Origin: Parasponia andersonii
Taxonomy: Eukaryota > Streptophyta > Magnoliopsida > Rosales > Cannabaceae
Direction: 5' to 3'
DNA: 64,000 bases
Assembly: GCA_002914805.1 (NCBI GenBank)
Contig: JXTB01000138.1
Location: 7,759-71,758 of the forward strand
Below the pieces are notes generated by a model. That model saw only the letters and a program-made list of their open reading frames with translations, ran no database searches and was not told where the DNA came from. A program made the position numbers and the translations under genes. Shown here in pieces: positions 63,239 through 64,000 of the stretch (its first letter is position 1; every line of letters starts with the position of its first letter).

Positions 63239-64000
63239 TTGTTAACCTAAATAGACTACACAAGAGGGGGGTCGAATTGGGTTTAAAAACTCTCACAAAT
63301 ATTTCTTGATAAACAAGTAAATTATGCAAGTAATGACAATAACATGTAAAAATAGTCAAATAGTATGCACAAGCCTAATATAAATAAATTAAAAGAATGA
63401 GGATAGAGAAATGCAAATACTATTTTTACAAGTTCAACAAACATGACGGTTTGTCTATGATTCTGGCTCTTAGTAACTCACTTCGAGCTTTCTATTATCG
63501 GATCAAGAGAATGGGCATGACTGACCTTTTTACACTACGAGTGTTTTTACCTTAGGCTCACCGCCTTTACAATAAGAGTGAATCCAGCTCTATTACGCCT
63601 AACTAGGATTGTTTAGACTGTTATGACATTCTCACCTAAACCGGGTTATTTATGAATCCGGTATCAATCTCACCTCACAAATAAAATTTTAGTTTTTGTT
63701 TGTTGACACACTCAATTAGAATCTCTCTTAAGAATAATTGATACAAGTAAAGCCTAGAGAGAAGAACACAAGATATAATCTAGTTGGGCTTAAGTGAATT
63801 TTATGAAAAAGTGAATTTGAAAGTTTAATTCACAAAAAATTATTTGAACAACTTGAAAGTATGATTAAAGCAATGTAGAAATGTTCAAAAATTATTTCAA
63901 GTATTAAAAAGCTTCTATTTATAGACAGACATGAAAACTAGCCATTTTAGACCGTTTGACAGATATTTTGTTATTTTCAATAAACCGAAATATGTTTAGG
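63239..64000 (+). mobile_element. Possible start of an LTR or retroelement leader, running off the window
   Basis: A TG start is followed by TAACCTAAATAGACTACACA, then AGAGGGGGGTCGAATTGGGT. I recognise the AAGAGGGGGGTGAATTGGGT type phrase from repetitive plant LTR-like sequences. No second end or target duplication is visible within the window. Confidence 0.3.

Overview
The window looks like nuclear DNA of a flowering plant, most likely a woody eudicot; the species cannot be named from the sequence. The signs are intron-rich genes with GT-AG junctions, very AT-rich intergenic DNA, a plant-only TIFY+CCT+GATA transcription factor family, a SABRE-type giant protein gene, and plant-type LINE, CACTA and LTR elements. 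No tRNA, rRNA, CRISPR array or prokaryotic gene was seen. Exon models were built by hand from splice signals and reading-phase bookkeeping; each of the three gene models closes exactly in frame.

Layout. 1-430: intergenic DNA with the arm of a MITE-like repeat. 430-2110: decayed LINE reverse-transcriptase fragment. 4151-9128 (minus): ZML-type GATA factor, 10 coding exons, 359 aa. 9129-12879: spacer with a foldback element and microsatellites. 12880-16430 (minus): a second, tandem ZML-type GATA gene, 7 coding exons, 304 aa. 16431-20946: repeat-rich spacer with a roughly 1-kb inverted-repeat element and a 910-bp solo LTR. 20947-39566 (minus): a complete SABRE gene, 23 coding exons, 2677 aa. 40786-47190 (minus): a 5'-truncated L1-type LINE split by a 2.9-kb solo LTR with a perfect 5-bp target duplication. 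47290-47780: MITE-like copies in TA microsatellites. 49113-62047: a nearly full-length but decayed CACTA (En/Spm) transposon carrying a TNPD-type transposase and a second gene with plant En/Spm, DUF8039 and Ulp1-like domains. Three solo LTRs of two families have inserted into this CACTA, each with perfect target duplications. 62048-64000: AT-rich, with a possible LTR start near the right edge.

How the parts relate. The three host genes are all on the minus strand and look functional: two paralogous transcription factors of the light/jasmonate-linked ZML class and a bridge-like lipid-transfer/cell-expansion protein. Nothing shows that they act in one pathway; the pair is best read as a local tandem duplication beside an unrelated housekeeping gene. 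The right third is a transposon graveyard in which the insertion order can be read directly from nesting and target-site duplications. I found no clear new biological system. The most unusual items are the Ulp1-like domain in the CACTA whose catalytic cysteine position reads tyrosine, an LTR family with apparent 4-bp target duplications, and a 20-residue in-frame duplication inside SABRE.
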